Below, one piece after another: positions 42,561 to 51,857 of a stretch of DNA of 64,000 bases (position 1 is its first letter; each line of letters starts with the position of its first letter). A program made the translations under genes and the position numbers. The stretch is from IMG/VR virus record IMGVR_UViG_3300023179_006134, positions 1-64,000 of that record; one strand, 5' to 3'. The notes under the pieces were generated by a model that was given only the letters and a program-made list of their open reading frames with translations, ran no database searches and was not told where the DNA came from. Source of the DNA: a virus.

Positions 42561-43222
42561 TATGCATCAACCTCAGTAATCAATATTTCTACATCTCTTC
42601 TTGTTGCAAAGATATGATAAAAACAATTGATTGGAATTCCAGATTTGGACTGAAGATATACCTTATTATTTCCGATTCTTTTTACAATAATATCCTGATG
42701 TGCTCCAATTGGAGTGAGAGAGACTGTAATCGTAGTCTCATCAATTAATTTTGTCCAGTATTCTGGGAGTTCAATTTCTGTTCGATTCAGAACTCTTCCA
42801 CGACAATACACTGCGTTTTCTGGACCCTCTAAACAAGAATGAATGAGTTTCTTTTCTGGTTTCGTAGGATGGTCAATAATAAAGTTTTTGATTTGTGCCT
42901 GAAGAATTCTTGTTCTTACAATATCTGCCTCAATAAACCTTGATTTTAGAAGTTCATCTACTCTTACAAATCTTTCAAATCTTGCCATCAATTTACACCA
43001 AAGAGAATATATTGGTGCAGTTTTTACATCTTCATTTGCCGAAACTCCAACCATTAGTGATGCCTGTGCTGCTGAAAATTGTTGTGCCGCACCAACCTGT
43101 AATGGTCCTTCTACAAAAGAAGAACCTCTGATTTTTGTGGGACCAACTCCAAGGGCAACTGGCACACCAGCACCTACAACAAGTTGTCCACCTACTGCAA
43201 TATCATCCACACAATCTGACAT
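42560..43222 (-). CDS. Fibre protein with HPxKPExxxxxxxCLEGPE domain, copy 1
   Basis: This 220-residue protein starts SDCVDDIAVGGQLVVGAG, passes a helical stretch (residues about 70-110; LWCKLMARFERFVRVDELLKSRF), then the shared domain: HPTKPEKKLIHSCLEGPENA near 116-135, IELPEYWTKLIDETTITVSLTPIG, NCFYHIFATRRD. The helical middle may be a trimeric coiled coil. It starts 13 bases after the spike-like gene, so it may attach to the baseplate spike or wedge. Confidence 0.7.
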   Translation of the reverse strand: MSDCVDDIAVGGQLVVGAGVPVALGVGPTKIRGSSFVEGPLQVGAAQQFSAAQASLMVGVSANEDVKTAPIYSLWCKLMARFERFVRVDELLKSRFIEADIVRTRILQAQIKNFIIDHPTKPEKKLIHSCLEGPENAVYCRGRVLNRTEIELPEYWTKLIDETTITVSLTPIGAHQDIIVKRIGNNKVYLQSKSGIPINCFYHIFATRRDVEILITEVDA

Positions 43223-43234
43223 TTGTTTTACTCC

Positions 43235-43855
43235 TTATTTACAAGATTCTTTAGACTGAAAATCCTTTCCACCAACCTTACTATCTTTGACTGCAACTGC
43301 ATCAGTAATTTGACGAATCATTGATGAGTATATTTTCATACCACTATTTGCTGCCATTTCTACATTTCCTGGACTTGCTAGTTTTAGAAAAGTCTTGGCA
43401 TTTACCAAAACTTTTTTTCCGTCCATTTTTATATTTTCACTTGCATTCATTGTAATATTTCCCTTGCTTCCCCCTTCACCCACAGCAACCATTTCAATAT
43501 CGGTTGCCTGCATTCTAATTTTACCATTTCTTGCAATAATGTCAATGTTTCCATTTTTTGCACAAATCATCAAAGTATCTTCTGCTTCTTTTTTATCATC
43601 TCCCGATACAATTGAAATTCTACCTGGAGCAGTGATTTGAGTACATCCTTTTCTGGGACCATCCTTATCTAGAACAATCGAATGTCTTCCATCAGAAGCC
43701 TGAATTAAAACATCGGCAATTACATCACCTGGTTTATGAAGATGACCGAGAGTAATTGATCCGTGATCGTTACTTCCAATACAATTTGTTGTATATGTTT
43801 TTTTAGAAGTTGTGTTACCAGATCTATCGTTAACAGTATTTTGTGCAGTTGCCAT
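43235..43855 (-). CDS. Spike-like beta-helix protein (gp5 needle as separate gene)
   Basis: This 206-residue protein is a series of short strands of the type GNIDIIARNGKIRMQATDIEM, GNITMNASENIKMDGKKVLV and LKLASPGNVEMAANSG from about residue 100 to 180. This resembles the intertwined triple-stranded beta-helix of the T4 gp5 C-terminus and of VgrG needles. N-terminal GSITLGHLHKPGDV and a GPRKGCTQI strand may form its base. In T4 this needle is part of gp5; here the hub protein at 48742-50442 lacks it. The split is a clear departure from T4, and the assignment rests on the repeat pattern. Confidence 0.68.
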   Translation of the reverse strand: MATAQNTVNDRSGNTTSKKTYTTNCIGSNDHGSITLGHLHKPGDVIADVLIQASDGRHSIVLDKDGPRKGCTQITAPGRISIVSGDDKKEAEDTLMICAKNGNIDIIARNGKIRMQATDIEMVAVGEGGSKGNITMNASENIKMDGKKVLVNAKTFLKLASPGNVEMAANSGMKIYSSMIRQITDAVAVKDSKVGGKDFQSKESCK

Positions 43856-43867
43856 CAGGTATAAAAA

Positions 43868-46800
43868 TTAAATGAGATTTGTGGGAGTTCCCGGAATATT
43901 GAGTCTGGGATTGTTGCTATTGTTATCGGTACCAAACTTCTCAATTGCACTTGGAGCAGTTGTGACTTCTGCCGTGATGCTTTCTTGAAGAGTATCATAA
44001 ACACGAATGAGTGTTCCGACTGTCTTATAGTATCCTGCATAACGAATACCGTTTTCATAGAAAACAGCACCATAGTAAGGTCTTCCACCTATGTATCCAG
44101 TTTGTTTGAGACCGACAAGATCGGTCACCTGAATGAGTTTCTGATTGTCTCTGGTCAGAGCAGGATCAATCGGATCTCTTACAACTCTGAATACTGGTCG
44201 GAAGGAAGCATTCACTCCCGTATCTGATATCATAGTGATTGATGGATACTCTGGGAAACAGGTACCATTATCCAAAATTTTGACTCTAGAGATTCTTCCA
44301 AAAGAATCACAAACATAATCTAAAATTACACCATTATCCGGAACAATTTGAAGTTTATCTACTCCACAATTATAGTTGATTCCAGGATTTTCGACAATTA
44401 CTTCATCAAGTATCAAACAAACAGGATATTGTGGTGGAGGGGGCAATTCACCCGTTCCTGGTGGTGTTGGTCCTGGTGGTGTTGGTCCTGGTGGTGTTGG
44501 TCCTGGTGGTAGGTCCACACATTTTTGAGTTACTGGGTCATACTCTTGACCTGGAGGACAATCAATCGGCGGTTTAATACATTTTTTAGTAATCTTATCA
44601 TATACTTCACCAGGAGGACAAATATTAATACATTCTCCGGTTTTTGGATCTAGTATTTGCCCAGGAGGACACTCTTTGGGTGGAGGTTCACATTTTCCAG
44701 TGATTGGATTTAGTTTTAATCCAGGAGGACAGGCATAACCATTTCCAGGATCGTCTACAATTACTCTTGATATAATTCCCTTTCCCTTAACCAGTTTAGG
44801 ACAGGGTGGTGGAATTAAAATCGCAGAAACACCAATGGGATTTGTCGTCCAGGGAAGAGGAGCAACTTTACTGACCGATGAGTTTTTAATAATCTCTACA
44901 AAAGTCACTACAGGATTTTCTCTGAATCCAGTGTTTGCTATTCTAATGTTTGAGAGTTCTAATTGTACTGATTTTTTTCCTTTTGTTGCATTAAACAAAA
45001 ATGTTCTTTTGTCCTCAAATACCTTAGCCCTTCCTACCTCTATTCCATCAACTCGAACGATTACTAAATCATCTGCTAGTGCAGTTAGATTATATTTACC
45101 ATCTTCAGGGAAATCAACATTTCTCCAAGTCATAATCCAAGTTTTTCCCTGAATTTCTTCTGTTGGAGTCAAAGTATTCTCAAAGAATGGGGATATTAAA
45201 CCAGGAACATAACTTGCAAGAGCAGGACCTTCATAAGTTACACCATCTTTATTTGTTCCGGAACCATAAGTTTCGATGTTGGTATTAACAGGTGCTGCAT
45301 TTGGTATTGCAGTAGGAGCATAAAATGCAACACCTTCACTTACATAACCAAGTGCGGGTAGTGTTGGTATTTCATTTGTATCTGCAGTATAAAAATGTTC
45401 TCCTGGAATCGGACCAAATACACCAATTCCTGGAGGTCTATAAAATCTAAAAACTTCAATTCGATTTGGTCCAGGTTGTGAATATACAAGACCAACAATT
45501 CCTTCGAAGGAATATCCAGCCAATATTGCAGAACTTTTTTCACCACCATCAATTGTATATAAGTGATCTCCACCATTAAATAAACGATACACTGGAACTG
45601 TTTCGGCAACATTTGTGGATTCTTTTCTGAACATCTTCCACGCAGTACCTTGAGAATTTTCAGGTTTGAGTAGATTTTCGTCTAATAATTCTTCTTTTGG
45701 ATTGGTAGTATAAAAGTGTGTTGCACCTGCTGGTCCACTAAAATCTTCAGTATAATACCGGAGCATATCAACCAATATGATATCACTCACCGATGGTCCT
45801 GTAGATGGAACAGATATTTCCCAATCTCTGGTACTAAAAACTTTGATTGGAATATCAAATGCTCTTTCGATAGGTGTATTAAAAACTTCGACTTCAATTT
45901 GATGAGTTCCTTTTTCCAAATAAACTTTTTCTAATCTTGGATTGGATACAGTAAATGGATCTAATTTCGATACTTCCTTTCCATCAATTAAAACTCTTCC
46001 AGTATTATCGACAGTTCCACGAACTCCATAAAATCCAGGATATGGAAGTTCGACAGTCCAGGTGTTTGTAAAATTAACTCCTGCCCTATCAGTTTCATCA
46101 GTATCAAATGGTGGAACTGGTGAAATTGCATACCGATTCATAAACTTGGACCAGGCAGTTCCCTTGGTTGGATCACCTGTAGTACGTCTCACTGGATACC
46201 ACTGTTCCTTTGATGTTGGAAATCTTGTTGACCAAATTGGATTTGGAGGGCATCTTCCGGTTTGAATTGGTGCTGGTTCTTTTGGAACAGGAAGTGGTGG
46301 GGCATCAATACTCACCGAAATTCCCATTGGATTTTCATTAAAAGATTTTGGAGATACAATTTCTCCGGTTGTAAATGTAGTCTCAATATTGACTGCAAGA
46401 ACCATTGGATTTCTTGTAGCAATCGGTCCAACTTCAATATTTTCTAACTCTGCACGAATCGTATAGTTTCCTTGATTAAATGTATATACCTGATCTAAAT
46501 CTGGATTTCTTTTTCCTGGGGCATAAAAACCTTCCTTACGAATTAAAGTTTCACCAATATAAAGAGAGACATTATCATCCACAGCAATTTGAATTCTATA
46601 ATCGCCAGTAACCGGAAAGGTTACATTATTCCAAATAATAGTATGAATTCCTGCAAATGATTTAACCTGTGCCTCTGCGGTTGAAGTGTCAAAGGGGCAT
46701 ACACCATAACGATCAAGTAAACCGGATGTAAGTGATGCTGCCGGATTTGTTCTCCAAAGAGTACGATTTGCCTTTGAAATATAATCAACAGTATTAAAAA

Positions 46801-48703
46801 CATTTTCATTTCGAATCGTAGATGGTGCCGATGCTCTTGGAACATCCACAGTCGCATTTCCTACAATCTCAAATACGGGTTCTTTGGTTTCTACATAAGT
46901 CGAAGTTCTTACAGTTGATGATGTAGTGATTGGTTGAGTAATTCTTCTAAAAAATCCCCCTTGAGTTGTGAGAGTAAAAGAAGTAACTCCTTCATATTTA
47001 ATAGGTGTATAGTTATTATTATCAGGATCTTCTGGTTTAAACTTATCAATTATTGCAAAGGCATTCAAGGATTCCTGAAATAATATACCAGCAAATCCAC
47101 TTCCTTCTCCTTCTGCACCTCTACCAGTTAAACTTAAAATATGAGTTATATACGGAACCCAAGATTGATTTCCATCAAAAGCAGTATTTTGATTCAGTTC
47201 AACATTATCATTATTAATCATTCCAGCAGACATTCCAATAAAAAGATCGGATTGTTTATATTCTGGATTTGGAACAATTGTAATCGGACCATAAAGTCTT
47301 CCCCCCTTCAAAAATACTTCTCCTCCAAAATCACCACCCAAAGGTCTTGCTCCAGGACCTACGGTTATTGCCTTTCCTGCAAATCCATCGGTTCTTCCTT
47401 CTACAATACCAACTTCAGGTATATTAAGTGATGGTCCATCAGTAAATAATGTTCCAAAATTACAATAAACTTCTTCATCGGCACGATATTGTGTTAAATC
47501 AAGGTAAACTCCAGGTTCAATTGTTGTCGTAATCGTATCAAAACCGGGTCTTCGAATTACGTCTGGTTTTTTATTTTGTTTTCTTTCAACTTCTAAAATT
47601 GGAAGATTTAATAAATCAATACGAATATTATGTGGACCTGCCTTTAATTCTTTTTTTGTTGGTCGCACCGCATCATTAAAACTTCCAAGATCAAATAATT
47701 GAATATTATCTACATATAATTTTGATACATTATCACACAGTCCTCTAAAAGTATATTCTCCATCGTATGGGAAATCTATATCCCAATCAAAAACAAAAAG
47801 TTTTCCTGCCTCATCAGTTCCACTTACATTTGATGGTGGAACAGGTGAAATCGCATATAGATTCATAAAATCACTCCACCTAAAGTCTGTAACGACATAT
47901 GGAATGCTATATTTTTTACCTTCGGCAGTAATTGATTTTGGTGGAGTTGATTTTGTCGTCCAAAATGGATTACTTGTTTTTAGAAGTGATTTTTGATAGG
48001 CATCAATCTCTTCACGAATTGGATCATTACCGACATTTGTATAAGTTTCAGGTTCCCAAGGACCCAAATCTTCACCATTAGGTCCCCAATTTCTACCATA
48101 TCCAACAGTAGTGTCTGGACAAATTTCATAATCCTCAAAATCATTTTCGTCTTCAAATGTTACAAAGGTTTCCGAAAGTTCACCGAGTTCTGAAGACAAA
48201 GTAGCACCACTACCATATTGACATTCATCAATTGCTTTTACTATAGGTGGATATTGATATCCAAACCCACCTGTAATTACATCAACGGCCAGAATCGCAC
48301 CATCAACTCCTACGATTGCATTTGCCTGAGCACCAACACCACCACCACCAAAAAATTGAATTCTTGGTGGACCTTCTCCACATTTTTTACGAGTCTGTAT
48401 TCCACTACAAGTACTTGCAGAAGAAACAAGAACTTCTGGAGTCAGGGCATTAACTTCATTAATATTTAAATATTGAATTGAATTATTTGCATCTCTAAAA
48501 ATAAAGGCAGTTCCAGGATTATCTTTTGCATAATCATTTGCCTCACAAATACTAACTTCTACAACATACCCCAAAATCGGATCAATAAGTCCAACTTTAA
48601 TATCATCCTTCGAAACATCCTTAAAAATCTGATCAATTAGTTGATTGATTCTTGTGTTTTTAGTATCATATGATAATTTAAGAACCGATTTTTGAGTTGC
48701 CAT
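43868..48703 (-). CDS. 1611-residue structural protein with PA14-like and cysteine-rich repeats
   Basis: At least four PA14-like beta motifs are visible: DFPYDGEYTFRGLCDNVSKLY near residue 311, FPVTGDYRIQIAVDDNVSLYI near 700, LPYPGFYGVRGTVDNTGRVLI near 890 and FPEDGKYNLTALADDLVIVRV near 1200. PA14 domains often bind glycans. Two DHLYT/EHFYT elements near 1045 and 1100 resemble DUF5648 repeats. From about 1320 to 1395 four CPPGxxxDPxTGxC units form a cysteine-rich stalk, then a proline linker (PPGPT repeats) and a C-terminal domain. Position between the gp5-like hub and the needle suggests a large baseplate or spike-collar protein; a VrlC-like identity is possible but unproven. Confidence 0.72.
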   Translation of the reverse strand: MATQKSVLKLSYDTKNTRINQLIDQIFKDVSKDDIKVGLIDPILGYVVEVSICEANDYAKDNPGTAFIFRDANNSIQYLNINEVNALTPEVLVSSASTCSGIQTRKKCGEGPPRIQFFGGGGVGAQANAIVGVDGAILAVDVITGGFGYQYPPIVKAIDECQYGSGATLSSELGELSETFVTFEDENDFEDYEICPDTTVGYGRNWGPNGEDLGPWEPETYTNVGNDPIREEIDAYQKSLLKTSNPFWTTKSTPPKSITAEGKKYSIPYVVTDFRWSDFMNLYAISPVPPSNVSGTDEAGKLFVFDWDIDFPYDGEYTFRGLCDNVSKLYVDNIQLFDLGSFNDAVRPTKKELKAGPHNIRIDLLNLPILEVERKQNKKPDVIRRPGFDTITTTIEPGVYLDLTQYRADEEVYCNFGTLFTDGPSLNIPEVGIVEGRTDGFAGKAITVGPGARPLGGDFGGEVFLKGGRLYGPITIVPNPEYKQSDLFIGMSAGMINNDNVELNQNTAFDGNQSWVPYITHILSLTGRGAEGEGSGFAGILFQESLNAFAIIDKFKPEDPDNNNYTPIKYEGVTSFTLTTQGGFFRRITQPITTSSTVRTSTYVETKEPVFEIVGNATVDVPRASAPSTIRNENVFNTVDYISKANRTLWRTNPAASLTSGLLDRYGVCPFDTSTAEAQVKSFAGIHTIIWNNVTFPVTGDYRIQIAVDDNVSLYIGETLIRKEGFYAPGKRNPDLDQVYTFNQGNYTIRAELENIEVGPIATRNPMVLAVNIETTFTTGEIVSPKSFNENPMGISVSIDAPPLPVPKEPAPIQTGRCPPNPIWSTRFPTSKEQWYPVRRTTGDPTKGTAWSKFMNRYAISPVPPFDTDETDRAGVNFTNTWTVELPYPGFYGVRGTVDNTGRVLIDGKEVSKLDPFTVSNPRLEKVYLEKGTHQIEVEVFNTPIERAFDIPIKVFSTRDWEISVPSTGPSVSDIILVDMLRYYTEDFSGPAGATHFYTTNPKEELLDENLLKPENSQGTAWKMFRKESTNVAETVPVYRLFNGGDHLYTIDGGEKSSAILAGYSFEGIVGLVYSQPGPNRIEVFRFYRPPGIGVFGPIPGEHFYTADTNEIPTLPALGYVSEGVAFYAPTAIPNAAPVNTNIETYGSGTNKDGVTYEGPALASYVPGLISPFFENTLTPTEEIQGKTWIMTWRNVDFPEDGKYNLTALADDLVIVRVDGIEVGRAKVFEDKRTFLFNATKGKKSVQLELSNIRIANTGFRENPVVTFVEIIKNSSVSKVAPLPWTTNPIGVSAILIPPPCPKLVKGKGIISRVIVDDPGNGYACPPGLKLNPITGKCEPPPKECPPGQILDPKTGECINICPPGEVYDKITKKCIKPPIDCPPGQEYDPVTQKCVDLPPGPTPPGPTPPGPTPPGTGELPPPPQYPVCLILDEVIVENPGINYNCGVDKLQIVPDNGVILDYVCDSFGRISRVKILDNGTCFPEYPSITMISDTGVNASFRPVFRVVRDPIDPALTRDNQKLIQVTDLVGLKQTGYIGGRPYYGAVFYENGIRYAGYYKTVGTLIRVYDTLQESITAEVTTAPSAIEKFGTDNNSNNPRLNIPGTPTNLI
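44461..44505. repeat. 15-bp tandem repeat, three units (PPGPT linker)
   Basis: Three copies of GTGGTGTTGGTCCTG on the plus strand encode the PGPTP linker of the 1611-residue protein. Confidence 0.85.
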
Positions 48704-48738
48704 TATTTAAAATTCTTACTTTTTTCTTTCATAATACA

Positions 48739-48746
48739 TATTTATC
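48739..48746 (-). promoter_or_regulatory. Late-promoter box GATAAATA
   Basis: It lies 36 bases before the ATG at 48703, overlapping the end of the gp5-like gene. Confidence 0.45.
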
Positions 48747-50442
48747 CATAATCTCTATAATCTACGTTTTTGGTTTCTGATGTCGGAGATGCATATGGAA
48801 CTTCTTCTGGGGTAGTCACAGATACTGAATTTTGTGCGGCTGCTGCAACAGCAGGAATTCTTGGTAACTGCACTTCTTCACTACCACCAGAACCCTCCTG
48901 TAAAGTATAATAATCTGATGCAGGACAACTTAATCCTAAATCACAACCAAAAATATTTACACTCAAATTTGTAAAGTTCATTGCACCAGATAGACTTCCA
49001 GAAATTCCAGTTACAATTCCAGAGATGTCCGAAATTGTTCCACTCACATCGGACAGAAGTGATTGAATGTCTTCTAAAAAATTAGACACACTATTCAGAG
49101 AAGTATCAATTCCCTCTACAATTTGTGGAAGATTGAGTGCAATCATTTGCCCTGTTAAAATTTCCACAGAACAAATCGGAGTAGTTGTGGTATATCCATT
49201 TTGAATAATGGTTTTTGTATCAAGTGTAGAATTTGATCCGGTTCCTGTCTGATCGTTTAAAAATCCCTGAACCTGACCACAGAGTCCATTTGTAATTTTA
49301 CTGAATAAACAATTAATCAATTCTGTAATTTTTTCACGAATATCAAAGAACTTAAATCTTAAGTTTGGTGGTATTATATCAGTTGCTGGTGCAAGAGCAC
49401 AATTTATTTTTTTAAGAATATATTCTAAAATCTTATCAAAAATTATTTTCAGATATTTTGCAATAATACAAGCAACATCTGCAATTAGTTTTTGTATGTC
49501 ACCAATAAGAGTTGAGGCAGCATCGACATAACTTTGTGCTGTTTGTAGAACACTATCAATTTTCTTTGTAAGATTATCTATTTCTGTCTGAATTGCCTTC
49601 ATTGCAGATTCAACCAAATCGCAAGGATTTAAGATTACAATCTTTTCCAAATACATAGTATTTCTTTGTATATCGGCAACAGACATCAGATGTGGATTGT
49701 CTGGTTGCTCAATTGTTGCTCCTGGTTGCGTAGGAGAAGTTGGAGATTGAGATTCTGCTGCTTCTGCTTTTGTTGCGGCAACTGTTCTTTCTCCAACTAA
49801 TGCTTCTGTTGCTGCTGGAGATAACCCTCTTGCTCCTGCTTCTGCTCTTGCTGATTGTGCCGCAGCAAGTTCTCTTGATGTTGGTGGTCTTGATGGATCT
49901 CTACCAAACTTATCTAAAGTTACACCAGATTTTGGACTTGCTGGTTTTGCTCCAGGTTTTTTTGTTGTAAGTCCATCAGCAGGGACTTTGATATTAGGAT
50001 CCGGATCACTTCCTTTTGCATATCCACTGAAAGGTTTATAATTCTCTGGTTTAGTATTCAGTGCTGTCTGGGCATTATTACCGAGCACTCCCATAATTAC
50101 AGGAACTTGTTGATCGGCACCATCCAAGAAGAAACCAAATACAAAGTTTCCTTGACGAAGTGCCGAAGTTGTTCCAGATTTTGCCTGACCTCCACCCGCA
50201 GTAATCGGATACATTACCTGTGCCCAGGGAAGTTGATCCGATGCTATTGACGTTTCTTCTTGATCGTGAAGACCAATGATACGAACTTTATATCTTCTTC
50301 CCCATCCAGGAACATTATTCTTATCATCAAATTTACCAGAAACAATATTATCTCTCCAATAAGAATCATCGGCAATCTGTCCGATCCACCAATTAAAACT
50401 TGCTCCTAAAAATCCAGAGTTAAATAATGTTCCTTCGTTCAT
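48742..50442 (-). CDS. gp5: gp5-like baseplate hub protein without lysozyme domain
   Basis: This 566-residue protein has an N-terminal OB-fold pattern at about residues 45-130 (YKVRIIGLHDQEETSI, LPWAQVMYP, FVFGFFLDGADQQVPVIMGVLG), as in T4 gp5 and VgrG. T4 gp5 then has a lysozyme and a beta-helix needle; here neither is present. Instead there is a Pro/Ala-rich linker (150-250), a long helical part (about 265-400; LEKIVILNPCDLVESAM, TEIDNLTKKIDSVLQ) and a Ser/Gly-rich end. It lies directly after gp27, as expected for the hub. The needle appears to be the 206-residue protein at 43235-43855. Confidence 0.8.
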   Translation of the reverse strand: MNEGTLFNSGFLGASFNWWIGQIADDSYWRDNIVSGKFDDKNNVPGWGRRYKVRIIGLHDQEETSIASDQLPWAQVMYPITAGGGQAKSGTTSALRQGNFVFGFFLDGADQQVPVIMGVLGNNAQTALNTKPENYKPFSGYAKGSDPDPNIKVPADGLTTKKPGAKPASPKSGVTLDKFGRDPSRPPTSRELAAAQSARAEAGARGLSPAATEALVGERTVAATKAEAAESQSPTSPTQPGATIEQPDNPHLMSVADIQRNTMYLEKIVILNPCDLVESAMKAIQTEIDNLTKKIDSVLQTAQSYVDAASTLIGDIQKLIADVACIIAKYLKIIFDKILEYILKKINCALAPATDIIPPNLRFKFFDIREKITELINCLFSKITNGLCGQVQGFLNDQTGTGSNSTLDTKTIIQNGYTTTTPICSVEILTGQMIALNLPQIVEGIDTSLNSVSNFLEDIQSLLSDVSGTISDISGIVTGISGSLSGAMNFTNLSVNIFGCDLGLSCPASDYYTLQEGSGGSEEVQLPRIPAVAAAAQNSVSVTTPEEVPYASPTSETKNVDYRDYG

Positions 50443-50493
50443 TTGATGCTCATAGATATAATTTTTTGATTATGACTATTTAACATATTAAAA

Positions 50494-51843
50494 TCAATCA
50501 TTTGTGAAAGATCCAGTTTTACCAAGTGAATCACGAACCAAAGTTAATTTTGTATATCCACCCTTTAATACATTAATATAGTGACAGAGATCGGCAATCA
50601 AATACTTACCACCAAATTGTTTATTAAGTTCTTGAGTATTCTTATTTGAAAGTTCTGGAGAGTCTATAAAAATTATATCTCCTGCGTGTAAACTAAAATC
50701 TGCAGTAATCGTAATGTTTGTCTTGGTATTGAACATTTGATTATATCTCATTACAGACTGATTTAAAATATTTTTTGGATCAAAATTTGGTTCTGTAGAT
50801 TTTATAATTTGTTGTTTCGTATCTCCTGTGGGTAAAGTTCCTTTATCAACTAACATATATTGAGTTCTTGAGTATTCTTGTTTTTGACCCTCACGAATAA
50901 ATCTTGGATTGAGTTTTGGAAGATTTTTTCCTGCAAGTTTAAGATTTTTTTCTGTTTCCTCAGACTCTTTGGTGATGACCTCATAATAACAATTAAAAGG
51001 GTCAAAAAGAATTGTTCTTGTTGAATAAGTTCCCATTGATAATTTTGATTGAATATCACCACTTACATCATCAACACTATGTTCTAAAATTTTTGCAGAG
51101 TAACCAGAGGGAAGATTTTCACCCACACTGTCTGGAGTTTGATTATAAATGAAAGATTTCTTTTTTTCTTGACTTAATAAAGAATCAATAGATTTAAATT
51201 TAAATCCCTCTGAAGTCTCATAGAAGAAATATCCTGCAGTATTTTGTTTTGCTCCCTGAAGAGATGGAATTGATTTTTTTGCTAACCATAAAATAGAGTA
51301 AAAAGGTCTTTTTTGATTTCCAATAAAATTATAAGTATTTTCTGTTACCTCAATATCCAATTTCTTTTCTGTTCCCAAATATTTTTTATCCGTTAAAATT
51401 TTTTTGACGTGTTCTGAAATTTTACCATCAAATCTTTGATTTATCTTTGTTTTATAATTTATAATTCCTTCTTCCGAAACCAAATCAAGAGTTACCACAG
51501 ATTTTGTTGTGTCTTGTCCAACCGGAACAATTTGTGTTACAAACTGCTCAAACTCAAGTTTGACATCATTACCATCGGTGATTTTAATTTTAACTGATTC
51601 TGTTCCCTGAAGTGGAAGTCCTTCAATTAATGTTTGTGTGATTTGACCTTTTTGAATTGTTTTTCCGGTATCTACATAAATGATATTTGTGCGAATTGAT
51701 GGTTCAAGAATACTTTCGTAATAATAAATATCCGTAATTAAATCTACAATATCTTTTTGATCACCACCAGTATTTGACTCAATAATACATTGAGCAATAT
51801 TAACTTCTCTGACTTGTCTTAATACAGTTTTTTCTGATGCCAT
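50494..51843 (-). CDS. gp27: gp27-like baseplate hub subunit
   Basis: This 449-residue protein (T4 gp27 is 391) has the tube-like beta domains of the hub ring. An early stretch near residues 35-60 reads ITDIYYYESILEPSIRTNIIYVD, then GLPLQGTESVKIKITDG, and later NITITADFSLHAGDIIFID and ADLCHYINVLKGGYTKLTLVRD. The last element is the typical closing strand of gp27/gpD-type hub proteins. It is followed by the gp5-like gene and preceded by the tape-measure-like genes, matching hub assembly. Confidence 0.85.
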   Translation of the reverse strand: MASEKTVLRQVREVNIAQCIIESNTGGDQKDIVDLITDIYYYESILEPSIRTNIIYVDTGKTIQKGQITQTLIEGLPLQGTESVKIKITDGNDVKLEFEQFVTQIVPVGQDTTKSVVTLDLVSEEGIINYKTKINQRFDGKISEHVKKILTDKKYLGTEKKLDIEVTENTYNFIGNQKRPFYSILWLAKKSIPSLQGAKQNTAGYFFYETSEGFKFKSIDSLLSQEKKKSFIYNQTPDSVGENLPSGYSAKILEHSVDDVSGDIQSKLSMGTYSTRTILFDPFNCYYEVITKESEETEKNLKLAGKNLPKLNPRFIREGQKQEYSRTQYMLVDKGTLPTGDTKQQIIKSTEPNFDPKNILNQSVMRYNQMFNTKTNITITADFSLHAGDIIFIDSPELSNKNTQELNKQFGGKYLIADLCHYINVLKGGYTKLTLVRDSLGKTGSFTND

Positions 51844-51857
51844 TTAATTAATGTCTG

